DNA of 64,000 nucleotides, taken from the NCBI GenBank assembly GCA_002349525.1, contig DEDL01000025.1, forward strand, positions 6,369-70,368, read 5' to 3'. The notes below the pieces were generated by a model that saw only the letters and a program-made list of their open reading frames with translations, was not told the DNA's origin and ran no database searches. The translations under genes were made by a program, and so were the position numbers. Shown here one piece after another: positions 34,599 to 43,491 of the stretch. The stretch is from Lachnoclostridium sp. UBA2905 (GTDB lineage: Bacteria > Bacillota > Clostridia > Lachnospirales > Lachnospiraceae). The first letter of the stretch is position 1, and every line of letters starts with the position of its first letter.

Positions 34599-35777
34599 TT
34601 ACTTCATTGCCTGTGCAAGATCAGCTATAATATCATCAGGATCCTCTATACCAACAGATATTCTAAGGAACTTCTTAGTTATACCAAGTGCTTCCTTAAC
34701 ATCTTCAGGTGTATCCTCATGAGTCTGTGTTGTAGGGTATGTTACAAGAGTCTCAGTACCGCCAAGACTTTCTGCAAACATAACCATGTCTGTATTCTTA
34801 AGAATATTATGAACTGTTTCAATGCTGTCAACGGCAAATGAAATCATTCCACCAAATCCACTTGTCTGTTTTTTAGTAATCTCTATCTGTGGATGATCAT
34901 CGAAGCCAACATAATAAACCTTCTCAACCCTTGGATGATTTCTAAGCCATGTTGCAACCTTCATTGCATTGGAATTATGCTTTTCCATTCTAAGTGGAAG
35001 GGTCTTAATTCCACGTAACATAAGCCATGAATCCATTGGAGCAAGTCCATTACCATGAGACTTAAGCTGAACTGTAAAATGATCAGCAAGCTCCTTGCTG
35101 TTTACAACTATAGCACCTGCAATAATATCATTGTGTCCACCAAGATACTTAGTTGCACTATGTACAACTACATCTGCTCCAAGAGTAAGTGGTCTCTGAA
35201 AGTATGGTGTAAGGAAGGTATTATCAACTGCAGCAATTGCTCCTATAGAATGAGCAAGGTCTGAAAGTGCCCTGATATCAGACACCTTCATAAGTGGATT
35301 AGAAGGTGTCTCGATAAATAAAAGCTTTGTATTAGGCTTTATCGCAGCCTTAACCTTCTCAATGTCTGTCATATCAACAAAATCATATTCTATTCCATAT
35401 TTACCAAAAATTGTTGTTGCAATTCTGTATGTTCCACCATATATGTCATCCATAAGAATCATATGGTCGCCTGGATTCAGCCATGTAAATAATGCCATAT
35501 TGGCAGCCTGTCCACTTGAAAAAGCAAATCCGTATTCACCCTCTTCAAGTATGGCAAGAGTTCTTTCCAACTCCTGTCTTGTAGGGTTCTGAAGTCTTGA
35601 ATATGCAAATCCTGTAGTTACACCAAGTTCAGGATGTCTGAAAGTTGATGACTGATATATTGGAAAACTTACTGCACCGGTAAGTGGCTCACAACCAAGA
35701 GCGCCATGTACCGCTTTAGAAGCAAATTTAAGATTTTCTTTTTTGCTGTAATCGTTATAATTCGAAAAATTTTTCAA
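34599..35777 (-). CDS. Cystathionine gamma-synthase/beta-lyase family PLP enzyme
   Basis: A 392-residue Cys/Met-metabolism PLP enzyme: AVHGALGCEPLTGAVSFPIYQSSTF, FAYSRLQNPTRQELE, the SGQAANMALF cofactor region, VVHSATKYLGGHND with the PLP lysine, and LGGTETLVTYPTTQTH. Members make or cleave cystathionine in methionine/cysteine metabolism; the sequence does not settle which (metB, metC or mccB). The start is TTG at 35777, 7 bases after GGGAGG; an ATG at 35795 includes the ribosome site. A promoter is predicted at 35842-35870. Confidence 0.9.
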   Translation of the reverse strand: MKNFSNYNDYSKKENLKFASKAVHGALGCEPLTGAVSFPIYQSSTFRHPELGVTTGFAYSRLQNPTRQELERTLAILEEGEYGFAFSSGQAANMALFTWLNPGDHMILMDDIYGGTYRIATTIFGKYGIEYDFVDMTDIEKVKAAIKPNTKLLFIETPSNPLMKVSDIRALSDLAHSIGAIAAVDNTFLTPYFQRPLTLGADVVVHSATKYLGGHNDIIAGAIVVNSKELADHFTVQLKSHGNGLAPMDSWLMLRGIKTLPLRMEKHNSNAMKVATWLRNHPRVEKVYYVGFDDHPQIEITKKQTSGFGGMISFAVDSIETVHNILKNTDMVMFAESLGGTETLVTYPTTQTHEDTPEDVKEALGITKKFLRISVGIEDPDDIIADLAQAMK

Positions 35778-35841
35778 ACTATACACCTCCCACATTTATA
35801 ATATATACATCACATACATGTAATAAAACTCTTCACAAGTT

Positions 35842-35870
35842 ATAATAACACATAGCTCTAAACCCTTCAA
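35842..35870 (-). promoter_or_regulatory. Sigma-A promoter of the Cys/Met PLP enzyme
   Basis: On the minus strand TTGAAG (35870-35865), 17-base spacer, TATTAT (35847-35842), about 65 bases before the TTG start. Confidence 0.6.
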
Positions 35871-35921
35871 GTAGCACAAAAAACATATCTAATATATTTT
35901 ATATATAATTGGTTAAAGCTA

Positions 35922-38432
35922 TTACTCGCTCTCCGTATTTTCTGTCACCTCAGAACCATTATTACCTTCGACGATTTCATCAGACTCGTCATCAGGAACT
36001 AGTGTTGTATTATCTGCAGGCATGAAGTATCTTCCAGCGAATACAAGTTTATTAAGTATATCACACTGAGCAACTGATAATGTAGACTTCATAAGATTAT
36101 CTATATCTTCTCTCCTATAATACATTGAAGACATATATGAGGCATTAGCATTAGCTGAAGCATCAAACACCATTATTTTTGCTGAAGCCTGTGGGTTCCA
36201 GTTGTTCCATGCTGCAAGTCCATTTCCATTAGGATTTCCATTTTTAAGGAAATTACCTATATAGTTCTGCATAACTGATGTAAGAGCCTTTCTTCCTTCT
36301 GCATTAGATGAATTATATACATTGGATACATATGATTCGTACTCATTCTTATATGATCCCACAAGAAAATTAACGTCAGTTCCATGATAAGAGCCAAGGA
36401 AATCAGCATAAAAATCACTTGAAACGTCAGGATCATTGCCCCATTCAAATCTGTATGAATATATTGCAGGCTGTATTCCGCTTGCAAGGAATTTCTCCGC
36501 ATTATTTTCAATATAATAATATGACTGATACATACTTCCGAATCTCTTTGCACTCTGTATCATTGAAAGCATATTCCATCCCTTTTTAATGATGTCAGAG
36601 TTAAGCTCACTGTCGTAGTAGTTAGCACTGAGTGCATATGTTGCGAACTCCTGCGATGAGCTTCCAAATATCATAGGTACTGCATTGTAATTACCTGATG
36701 CAATTACATCAAAGCCCTGTTTAGGAATAACATAGCCATCTGCAAAAAGCTGAGGTGCATTACTTAACTTAAGACCCGCATAGGTATACATACATGCAAC
36801 TTCATCCTTTGAAAGACTATATAAAAATGTCTTTATTTCTTCCTTTGAAGCCTGGTTAAGCCATGCAAGAGCTTTTTTCTTGTTGGCATAGATTCCTCTC
36901 TTAACCAAAATATTGGCAAGCTTTGTCTTGGCTGATTCTTCACCATCCTCTGGCTTATATGTTGTCATTCCACCGCTGAATATAATTGCCTTATCAAAAA
37001 GTCCCTTAAATAATGGTGATATTATACATGCAAGTGTATTACGTGCACCTGCTGAAAAACCTGAAATAGTAATATTATTCATGTTTCCACCAAATCCACC
37101 AATATTATATTTTACCCACTGAAGGGCTTTTTTAATATCCAAAAGAGCAAAGTTACCTGAATCTTCTTCAGGATTGCCTGTTTTAAGGGCATCAATATTA
37201 AGCCATCCAAATGCTCCTAATCTATATTCAACTGTAACTATTATTGCATTTGCTGCAATTGCGAGGTTCTTAAAACTCTTTGCCGAGCTTCCGCTTATGT
37301 TACTTCCTCCATGAATATATACCATAACCGGAAGATTGACATCATTACTGTTTGGTCTGTATATGTTCAGATACAGACAGTCCTCTGAACCTGATGATGT
37401 ACTTGTAGTTTCGGCCTGGGCTGCCTTACTTTTTTTATTCTTTGTGGCAAGAATACCACTCCATGCACTAAGCTCCTGTGGCGCCCTCCATCTGAGTTCT
37501 CCAACCGGAGGCTGGGCATAAGGTACTCCAAACCATGCAATACACTGTGAATTAACAACTGTTCCTTCAACCCTGCCATATGCTGTATTACGTACAAGCT
37601 CCGCTACAACCATTACTGAAAATACCGCTTTTGCATGTCCGTCAGCACTTCTCATTGTAACTGTAGCCTCACCGGCCTTCTTTGCACTTATCTTTCCTGA
37701 AGATGATATTGATATAACTCCCGGTGCACTGATTTCATAGTAAAAATTATCATTGTCTGCACTTGCTGGTGAGTATGTGTAGTTTATCTTTGTCTTTGAA
37801 CCGATTCCAACTACAAACTGGTTTGTGGCAAGATTAATCCGTTTTACGGGTTTTCCCACAGTAATCTCAAGAATTACCTTCTCTTTCTTGTTGGCAGATG
37901 TTCCAACAACATATGTAGTTCCTGATTTCCTTGCCTTTATTTTTTTGCCGCCCTTTACAATTTTTACAATCTTACTGTTTCGTGAACTCCATTTATATGA
38001 AGCCACCTTCCTGGCTGCTGTTTTCCGGTTGCTTGCAAGTACCGTACTAATGCTTACAGTCTTTGACTTTTTAACAGTATACTGTGTACATGAACCTACA
38101 ACCTTAACATTAATCTTACCCTTCGTTCCCTTGGATTTGTTTTTAATAACTACAGTTGTAGTCCCTGATTTTTTACCTCTTAAAATTCCTTTTTTACTTA
38201 CCTTTGCAATGCTCTTTTTCTTCACAGAAAATGAAAGCTTTTTGTAACTTACACTACCAAGGCCCGCTTTTGTAATAAGATTAACCTTAGTATTCTTCTT
38301 AACAATTATCTGGGCTTTTTTTAATGGCAGCTTTTCCGCTGCACTGGCATAACCTTCGCCTGTCTTTAGAAGGCATACTCCCATAGCCATAATTCCTGCC
38401 ATTAATAATAATTTTTTCCTGATGTTCTTCAA
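35922..38432 (-). CDS. Secreted type-B carboxylesterase with N-terminal Ig-like repeats
   Basis: An 836-residue exported protein. Signal peptide (KKLLLMAGIMAMGVCLL...ASAAE), then about 270 very Lys-rich residues that form two to three bacterial Ig-like (BIG2) repeats (SIAKVSKKGILRGKKSGTTTV; ISISSSGKISAKKAGEATVT). A type-B carboxylesterase domain follows (about 285-800): IAWFGVPYAQPPVGELRWRAP, SEDCLYLNIYRP, oxyanion HGGSN, nucleophile Ser in ISGFSAGARN, and YHGTDVNFL with the His. The end is acidic, with no sorting signal. It may deacetylate or de-esterify plant polysaccharide or phenolic esters. Start is TTG at 38432, 7 bases from GGAGG. Confidence 0.88.
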   Translation of the reverse strand: MKNIRKKLLLMAGIMAMGVCLLKTGEGYASAAEKLPLKKAQIIVKKNTKVNLITKAGLGSVSYKKLSFSVKKKSIAKVSKKGILRGKKSGTTTVVIKNKSKGTKGKINVKVVGSCTQYTVKKSKTVSISTVLASNRKTAARKVASYKWSSRNSKIVKIVKGGKKIKARKSGTTYVVGTSANKKEKVILEITVGKPVKRINLATNQFVVGIGSKTKINYTYSPASADNDNFYYEISAPGVISISSSGKISAKKAGEATVTMRSADGHAKAVFSVMVVAELVRNTAYGRVEGTVVNSQCIAWFGVPYAQPPVGELRWRAPQELSAWSGILATKNKKSKAAQAETTSTSSGSEDCLYLNIYRPNSNDVNLPVMVYIHGGSNISGSSAKSFKNLAIAANAIIVTVEYRLGAFGWLNIDALKTGNPEEDSGNFALLDIKKALQWVKYNIGGFGGNMNNITISGFSAGARNTLACIISPLFKGLFDKAIIFSGGMTTYKPEDGEESAKTKLANILVKRGIYANKKKALAWLNQASKEEIKTFLYSLSKDEVACMYTYAGLKLSNAPQLFADGYVIPKQGFDVIASGNYNAVPMIFGSSSQEFATYALSANYYDSELNSDIIKKGWNMLSMIQSAKRFGSMYQSYYYIENNAEKFLASGIQPAIYSYRFEWGNDPDVSSDFYADFLGSYHGTDVNFLVGSYKNEYESYVSNVYNSSNAEGRKALTSVMQNYIGNFLKNGNPNGNGLAAWNNWNPQASAKIMVFDASANANASYMSSMYYRREDIDNLMKSTLSVAQCDILNKLVFAGRYFMPADNTTLVPDDESDEIVEGNNGSEVTENTESE

Positions 38433-38495
38433 AACCAAACCTCCATGATCTTACAAGTTATTCTTCAATTCGTATTATTAATATCTTTTTCCTTT

Positions 38496-38606
38496 GTCTG
38501 GTAAACAATGGTTTTGCAACCACCGAAACGGATTGCAGAGTGCAGTGATTCTGAAAAGAATATGTCAGCTTGCACTGGCCAGAATCACGCACCAGGTCTC
38601 ACTTTC
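38496..38606 (-). repeat. Dispersed repeat copy E5 (module A)
   Basis: Read on the minus strand: GAAAGTGAGACCTGGTGCGT, GTGATTCT, a stem around the GNRA loop GCAA, AGAATCAC (perfect 8-bp closure with GTGATTCT), TGCAA/TTGCA hairpin, then AAAACCATTG. It begins inside the last codons of the DNA glycosylase gene and includes its TGA stop. Confidence 0.82.
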
Positions 38607-39444
38607 GTTTGACTTTATTATTTCGGTAATAAAAAAATATATACTGCTGCATGATTCCACTACAGCCCTTATACTTATCAAAAGGAAATCCCTCTGGATA
38701 TGCTTCAGCCATAGCACGCTTTATCCATACATCCTCCGGAAAGGCATCAAGCCTGTGATATCCAAAAAGCATAACACAGTCAGCCACCTTAATTCCCACA
38801 CCGTAAAGACTCATAAGCTTTTCCTTAAGTTCTCCATCTGAAAGCCTGGTCCATTCATATACATTCATATCTCCAAAGGCCTGCATGGTTGCAGCCCTTC
38901 TAATATATGCACTTCTATAGCCAAGACCACAGGATGCCATCTCCTCTTCACTTAAAGCAGCTATTGAAGACGCCTCTGGAAATGAATAGTATTCCCCCTG
39001 TTTTGTATCAATTCTTTTTCCACAAAGTCTGCTTAGGCGTTCAATTGATGTACGTATTGCAGGAATAGACTTACGCTGCGATATAATAAAACTTATCAGC
39101 ATCTCAAAAGGATCCTGATTAAGCATTCTTATTCCTCTGCCATAAGTAATGGCATTATTTAAAAACGAATCATTTTTATCTGCCATACGGACAATGTGAG
39201 CATAATCAGTATCCATGTCAAAATAATGTCTCCAGACATTTTCATATTCATTTTTTTCACAATCAAATGATATTTTGTACAGTCCTGTCCCTTCATCATA
39301 ACCTTCTTCACTGACTCGCACATATTTATCACGGTATATAACATCATATGTTTTTTTGTCACTGTCAGGAGCCTTTGTTATTCTGAAGCACTGCCCGCTT
39401 TCTGCAATTGCAGATATATCAAAATCTGTTGTTTCTATTACCAT
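38599..39444 (-). CDS. 8-oxoguanine DNA glycosylase-type base excision enzyme (OGG1-like)
   Basis: A 281-residue HhH-GPD glycosylase/lyase. The N-terminal OGG domain has SGQCFRI and FDCEKNEYENVWRHYFDMD; the helix-hairpin-helix reads LYGVGIKVADCVMLFG with the catalytic Lys, followed by AFPEDVWIKR with the catalytic Asp. The DYAHI, FIISQRKSIPAI segments also fit. It removes oxidised guanine from DNA. The 3' end runs into repeat copy E5. It follows dusB by 17 bases. Confidence 0.9.
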   Translation of the reverse strand: MVIETTDFDISAIAESGQCFRITKAPDSDKKTYDVIYRDKYVRVSEEGYDEGTGLYKISFDCEKNEYENVWRHYFDMDTDYAHIVRMADKNDSFLNNAITYGRGIRMLNQDPFEMLISFIISQRKSIPAIRTSIERLSRLCGKRIDTKQGEYYSFPEASSIAALSEEEMASCGLGYRSAYIRRAATMQAFGDMNVYEWTRLSDGELKEKLMSLYGVGIKVADCVMLFGYHRLDAFPEDVWIKRAMAEAYPEGFPFDKYKGCSGIMQQYIFFYYRNNKVKRK

Positions 39445-39461
39445 ATATTTTCCTCAAATAT

Positions 39462-40424
39462 TTATACTATAAGCTCTCTTAAGGCCACAAGATCATCAAG
39501 TGTTTCTATATAACTGCACTTTTCACGAAACTGTGCCGAATTTTTCATACCCTTTGTATACCATGCGGCATGCTTACGCATCTCTCTCATTCCGGTGAAT
39601 TCTCCCTTAAATGAAATGTTCATCTTTCCATGCCTGATCATCATATCCATTATCTCTTCAGGAGTTGGCGGCACCGGTATTTCACCTGTTTCCAGATAAA
39701 CCCTCGTACGTTTAAAAAGCCAGGGATTACCACGTACTCCTCTTCCAAACATAAAGCCATCCACACCGGTATGCTCATACATATTTTTCACATCCTCCGG
39801 AGTAAACAGATCTCCATTTCCTATTACCGGAATTGAAACAGCATTTTTCACATCTCTTATAACATCCCAGTCTGCTTTTCCCTGATAATACTGTTCTCTT
39901 GTTCTTCCATGAACTGCAATGGCCGCTGCCCCTGCTGCTTCTGCCACCTTAGCGAATTCTACAGCAGTATTATCATCCTTTCCAAAGCCTTTTCTGAATT
40001 TAACAGTAACAGGCTTCTTCACTGCCTTCGTCATCTTTTTGATTATTTCACCGGCAAGCTTAGGATTATTCATAAGCGCCGAACCTTCACCATTATTAAC
40101 TACCTTTGGAACCGGACATCCCATATTAATATCATATATATCAAAATCCTTATCCTCTATCTTTGCAGCCATATCTGCCATAAGATCCGGATCACTACCA
40201 AAAAGCTGTAAGGAAACCGGTCTTTCAGACGCATCAGTTTCCCACAGCTTTCCTGTATTTTTATTATTATAATATATTCCCTTTGCACTTATCATCTCAG
40301 TATATACAAGGGATGCTCCCTGTTCCTTGCAAAGCATACGAAATGGCAGGTCAGTTACACCTGCCATTGGAGCCAATATAAGATTTCCATCTAATTTCAC
40401 ATTACCTATAACCAGATTATTCAC
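39462..40424 (-). CDS. dusB: tRNA-dihydrouridine synthase (DusB type)
   Basis: A 320-residue FMN-dependent reductase of tRNA uridines: LAPMAGVTDLPFRMLC, MGCPVPKVVNNGEGSALM with the catalytic Cys, VKFRKG, AIAVHGRTREQYYQGKADW, and VIGNGDLF...GVDGFMFGRGVRGNPW. The start is GTG at 40424, one base after the coaX stop and 7 after AAGGA. An ATG 30 bases further up would read into coaX. Confidence 0.94.
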   Translation of the reverse strand: MNNLVIGNVKLDGNLILAPMAGVTDLPFRMLCKEQGASLVYTEMISAKGIYYNNKNTGKLWETDASERPVSLQLFGSDPDLMADMAAKIEDKDFDIYDINMGCPVPKVVNNGEGSALMNNPKLAGEIIKKMTKAVKKPVTVKFRKGFGKDDNTAVEFAKVAEAAGAAAIAVHGRTREQYYQGKADWDVIRDVKNAVSIPVIGNGDLFTPEDVKNMYEHTGVDGFMFGRGVRGNPWLFKRTRVYLETGEIPVPPTPEEIMDMMIRHGKMNISFKGEFTGMREMRKHAAWYTKGMKNSAQFREKCSYIETLDDLVALRELIV

Positions 40425-40425
40425 T

Positions 40426-41199
40426 CTATTTTCCTTTACATCTTTCATACACATATTTCAGACCATATAGTGTAAGTCTTGGATTATATATTTCAATTTC
40501 CTTGGATTCCTTTGAAAAAAGCTTGCCCAGACCACCTGTGGCAACAACCTTCACATCAGTATAGCCTGATTCTTCCTTAAGCTTTTTAATAATATACTCT
40601 GTCTGTCCAAGCCATCCGTAAAACAGTCCTGCCTGCATACTTGTAATAGTATCTTTAGCAAGTATTGTGTCCGGCTTTCTAATCTCAACCTCAGGAAGCT
40701 TTGCAGCTCCTTTAAATAATGCTTCTGCCGAAGTTCTGATTCCGGGACTTGTAACTGCAGCAACAAATGTACCGTCGCCTGACACAAGGTCAAATGTTGT
40801 CGCTGTTCCGAAATCAACAACTATAATTGGTCCTCCATATAATTCAATAGCAGCTACCGCATCCACAATTCTGTCGGCTCCAAGCTCCTTAGGATTGGTT
40901 GTTGCAATCTTTAAACCAGTCTTAATTCCGCTCTTAACCTCAATAGGATTGCAGTTAAAATATTTAATGATGCTGCTTGTAAGTGAATACATGATATTAG
41001 GCACAACAGATGCAATTATAACATCATCTATATCATCTGGTGTAGCACCACACTGTTTTATAAGATCCACTATTAACAGTCCGAATTCATCCGACGTTCT
41101 TGGAAGCTTTGTTGTAAGTCTGTAAATCCCCTTAAATTCTTCTCCTTCAAAAACCCCGATGGTAATATTAGTATTACCAGCATCAAGTGCTAATAGCAT
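40426..41199 (-). CDS. coaX: Type III pantothenate kinase
   Basis: A 257-residue ASKHA-fold kinase, first step of coenzyme A synthesis. Visible: LLALDAGNTNITIGVF (P-loop-like, catalytic Asp6), DDVIIASVVP, ELGADRIVDAVAA, IVVDFGTATTFDLVS and VVATGGLG. It is insensitive to CoA feedback in this family. It stands between a small unknown gene and dusB. Confidence 0.96.
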   Translation of the reverse strand: MLLALDAGNTNITIGVFEGEEFKGIYRLTTKLPRTSDEFGLLIVDLIKQCGATPDDIDDVIIASVVPNIMYSLTSSIIKYFNCNPIEVKSGIKTGLKIATTNPKELGADRIVDAVAAIELYGGPIIVVDFGTATTFDLVSGDGTFVAAVTSPGIRTSAEALFKGAAKLPEVEIRKPDTILAKDTITSMQAGLFYGWLGQTEYIIKKLKEESGYTDVKVVATGGLGKLFSKESKEIEIYNPRLTLYGLKYVYERCKGK

Positions 41200-41201
41200 T
41201 A

Positions 41202-41555
41202 TCAGTTACTCCTTTCGCCATTTTCCATGCAAAATGCTTTATAAAACTGTTCAAGCTGTTCAAAAAGTTCATTATTATCTCTTTGAATCTGCCTTATCTT
41301 AAGTCCACTACTTATATCATCATACAGAATATCACCTTCATCACATGAGACCCTAAGAAGAAGTGTTCCATCCTCATCGAATTCGAGAATAAGCTCTCCT
41401 CCCACCTCTTCAGTAAACATAACGCACATTATCTGAAGCTCATTCTGTATTATCTCCGGAAGCTTTGCAAATCTTTTGTTAAAATAATACTTCTGTTCAT
41501 ATACACTGCTGACACATAATACATTGTCATCATTCTCTATTGCAGAATTACTCAT
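41202..41555 (-). CDS. Small acidic protein of unknown function (DUF6145-like)
   Basis: A 117-residue acidic cytoplasmic protein: VYEQKYYFNKRFAKLPEIIQNELQIM, then a beta-rich LILEFDEDGTLLLRVSCDEGD segment, and an amphipathic C-terminal helix. It resembles small Lachnospiraceae proteins annotated as DUF6145, but I am not certain. It lies two bases before coaX and 16 after argF, and is surely in that operon. Confidence 0.7.
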   Translation of the reverse strand: MSNSAIENDDNVLCVSSVYEQKYYFNKRFAKLPEIIQNELQIMCVMFTEEVGGELILEFDEDGTLLLRVSCDEGDILYDDISSGLKIRQIQRDNNELFEQLEQFYKAFCMENGERSN

Positions 41556-41571
41556 GGATTATCCTCCCTGA

Positions 41572-42558
41572 CTACAGAGTTGCATACATAACAGCTTTGA
41601 TAGTATGCATTCTATTCTCAGCCTCATCAAATACAACTGACTGTGCTGATTCAAATACTTCATCAGTTACTTCCATCTCATCAAGACCGTATTTTTCTTT
41701 TATAACGCGTCCTGTTTCTGTGTTAAGATCATGGAAAGCAGGAAGGCAGTGCATAAATACAGCCTTATCCCCTGCAATCTTCATAACTTCAGAAGTAACT
41801 CTGTATGGAGTAAGATCCTTAATTCTCTCCTCCCAGATTTCATCAGGTTCACCCATTGAAACCCACACATCAGTATATACAACATCAGCACCCTTAACAT
41901 CATTGACATCTTCTGTAAGTGTTATTGTTGCTCCTGATTCCTTAGCAATTTCCTTACATCTTTCAACAAGCTTCCGGTCTGGGAAATACTTCTTGTTAGT
42001 ACATGCAATAAAATGCATACCCATCTTTGCACAGGCAATCATAATAGAATTGCCCATGTTATATCTTGCATCTCCAAGATATGCAAAAGTAATTCCCTCA
42101 ATCTTACCAAATTTCTCTCTTATTGTAAGCATATCAGCTAAAAGCTGTGTTGGATGAAATTCATTGGTAAGTCCATTCCATACCGGAACTCCTGCCTTAT
42201 CAGCAAGTTCTTCAACTATTTCCTGTCCATATCCTCTGTATTCAATGGCATCAAACATTCTGCCAAGAACTCTTGCAGTATCAGCAATACTTTCCTTCTT
42301 GCCAATCTGTGATGCCTTTGGATCAAGATATGTTGAACCCATGCCTAGATCATTGGCGGCAACCTCAAAGGAACATCTTGTTCTTGTACTTGTCTTTTCA
42401 AATATAAGGGCTACATTCTTACCTCTATGTATATCCACAGGTATTCCCTTTTTCTTCTTATCCTTCAGTTCTGCTGCCAGATCAAGAAGATATTCTATTT
42501 CCTCTTTTGAATAGTCAAGTAATGTCAAAAAATTACGTCCTTTAAGATTAACGCTCAT
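41572..42558 (-). CDS. argF: Ornithine carbamoyltransferase
   Basis: A 328-residue enzyme joining carbamoyl phosphate and ornithine into citrulline. Carbamoyl-phosphate site FEKTSTRTRCSFEVAA, second HPTQLLADMLT, ornithine loop VSMGE region and the catalytic HCLPAFHD. Length and motifs are those of anabolic OTC; no arginine deiminase is near, so arginine synthesis is more likely than its fermentation. Confidence 0.95.
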   Translation of the reverse strand: MSVNLKGRNFLTLLDYSKEEIEYLLDLAAELKDKKKKGIPVDIHRGKNVALIFEKTSTRTRCSFEVAANDLGMGSTYLDPKASQIGKKESIADTARVLGRMFDAIEYRGYGQEIVEELADKAGVPVWNGLTNEFHPTQLLADMLTIREKFGKIEGITFAYLGDARYNMGNSIMIACAKMGMHFIACTNKKYFPDRKLVERCKEIAKESGATITLTEDVNDVKGADVVYTDVWVSMGEPDEIWEERIKDLTPYRVTSEVMKIAGDKAVFMHCLPAFHDLNTETGRVIKEKYGLDEMEVTDEVFESAQSVVFDEAENRMHTIKAVMYATL

Positions 42559-42643
42559 GATTAAGTCCTCCGCTTATTATTAATTTCAAGAATATTATAG
42601 TACATTGAAAATTCCTGTTTGTAAAGAGCCTGTGCCTTTAACA

Positions 42644-43477
42644 TCAGAACTTTCTTCCGCCACCACCATGTGAATGGCCAGATGACGAACGATGTGTACT
42701 TGAACCACCTCTATATCCACTACTACTGCCTGTATCCTTAGGTCTTGCAGTTTTTGAAACAGTAGAATACAGATATATATCCCTGCTGTCGGCCAGCTTA
42801 AAGCTGCCTGGAGCCACATAGCTTGTAGCACCTTTGCTATATCCTACACTCTTTAACTTGGATTTTAAATTACATACATAAACAATACCAAACAATAGGC
42901 CTGCAACAAGTGCTATAATAAGACTGCCAAAAAAATCAAATGGCTCTTTAGGAAGATTATCAACATCATATGGATTACCCTCCAAAGCCTTTGTCACGTA
43001 ATCATCTGCAAGAGAAACAAATTCATCAAATGCTTCATAATAATCTCCAGCTGACAAATACTCTGCAACCCTGTCGTTGAAAGCTGATATTCCTGCATCA
43101 GTAAATGCTGTAATTCCATATCCCGCTGTTGATAAGTACATATCTCTTGTGCCCATGCACACCATAAATACCACTCCGTCAGGATAATCATTTATAAAAT
43201 GTTCATCATAATAGTCATCAGAAAATACCATTGGACTCTTGTAACCCATATCATCAACGGTGACAATGGCAAACTTCATATTATATTTGTTGCAAAGACC
43301 ATCTAACCTTGTATTAATCTCCTGTACCTCATCTTCAGAGCAAAGACCGGCATCATCTACAAAGGCTGGAGTTCCATCTGCTGATGATACAGCATATGGC
43401 ATTATACATATCATAATAGCAAGTAAAGCGACTATTATTCTTCTAAATCCTGTAGCTTTGATACAAATAGATTTCAT
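42644..43477 (-). CDS. TPM-domain membrane protein (YdjH/YgcG-like)
   Basis: A 277-residue protein. N-terminal signal/anchor helix (about 11-32), an extracellular TPM domain (PAFVDDAGLCSEDEVQEINTRL, FAIVTVDDMG, DYPDGVVFMVCMGTRDMYLSTAGYG), a second helix (about 183-205), and a Gly/Ser/His-rich end (SGYRGGSS, SGHSHGGGG). It matches YdjH of Bacillus subtilis in type. It follows the YdjG-like and SPFH genes; in Bacillus YdjG-YdjH anchor the SPFH protein YdjI and PspA. Start at 43477 follows a GGGGGG-rich ribosome site. Confidence 0.85.
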   Translation of the reverse strand: MKSICIKATGFRRIIVALLAIMICIMPYAVSSADGTPAFVDDAGLCSEDEVQEINTRLDGLCNKYNMKFAIVTVDDMGYKSPMVFSDDYYDEHFINDYPDGVVFMVCMGTRDMYLSTAGYGITAFTDAGISAFNDRVAEYLSAGDYYEAFDEFVSLADDYVTKALEGNPYDVDNLPKEPFDFFGSLIIALVAGLLFGIVYVCNLKSKLKSVGYSKGATSYVAPGSFKLADSRDIYLYSTVSKTARPKDTGSSSGYRGGSSTHRSSSGHSHGGGGRKF

Positions 43478-43491
43478 AATACCACACCCCC

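Noticed and set aside
34391..38620. Similar short peptides (ICQLTLTRIT...) readable in repeat copies E3, E4 and E5
   Set aside because: The likeness follows from the conserved DNA of module A; no ribosome sites or stable lengths, and the structure explains the conservation better.
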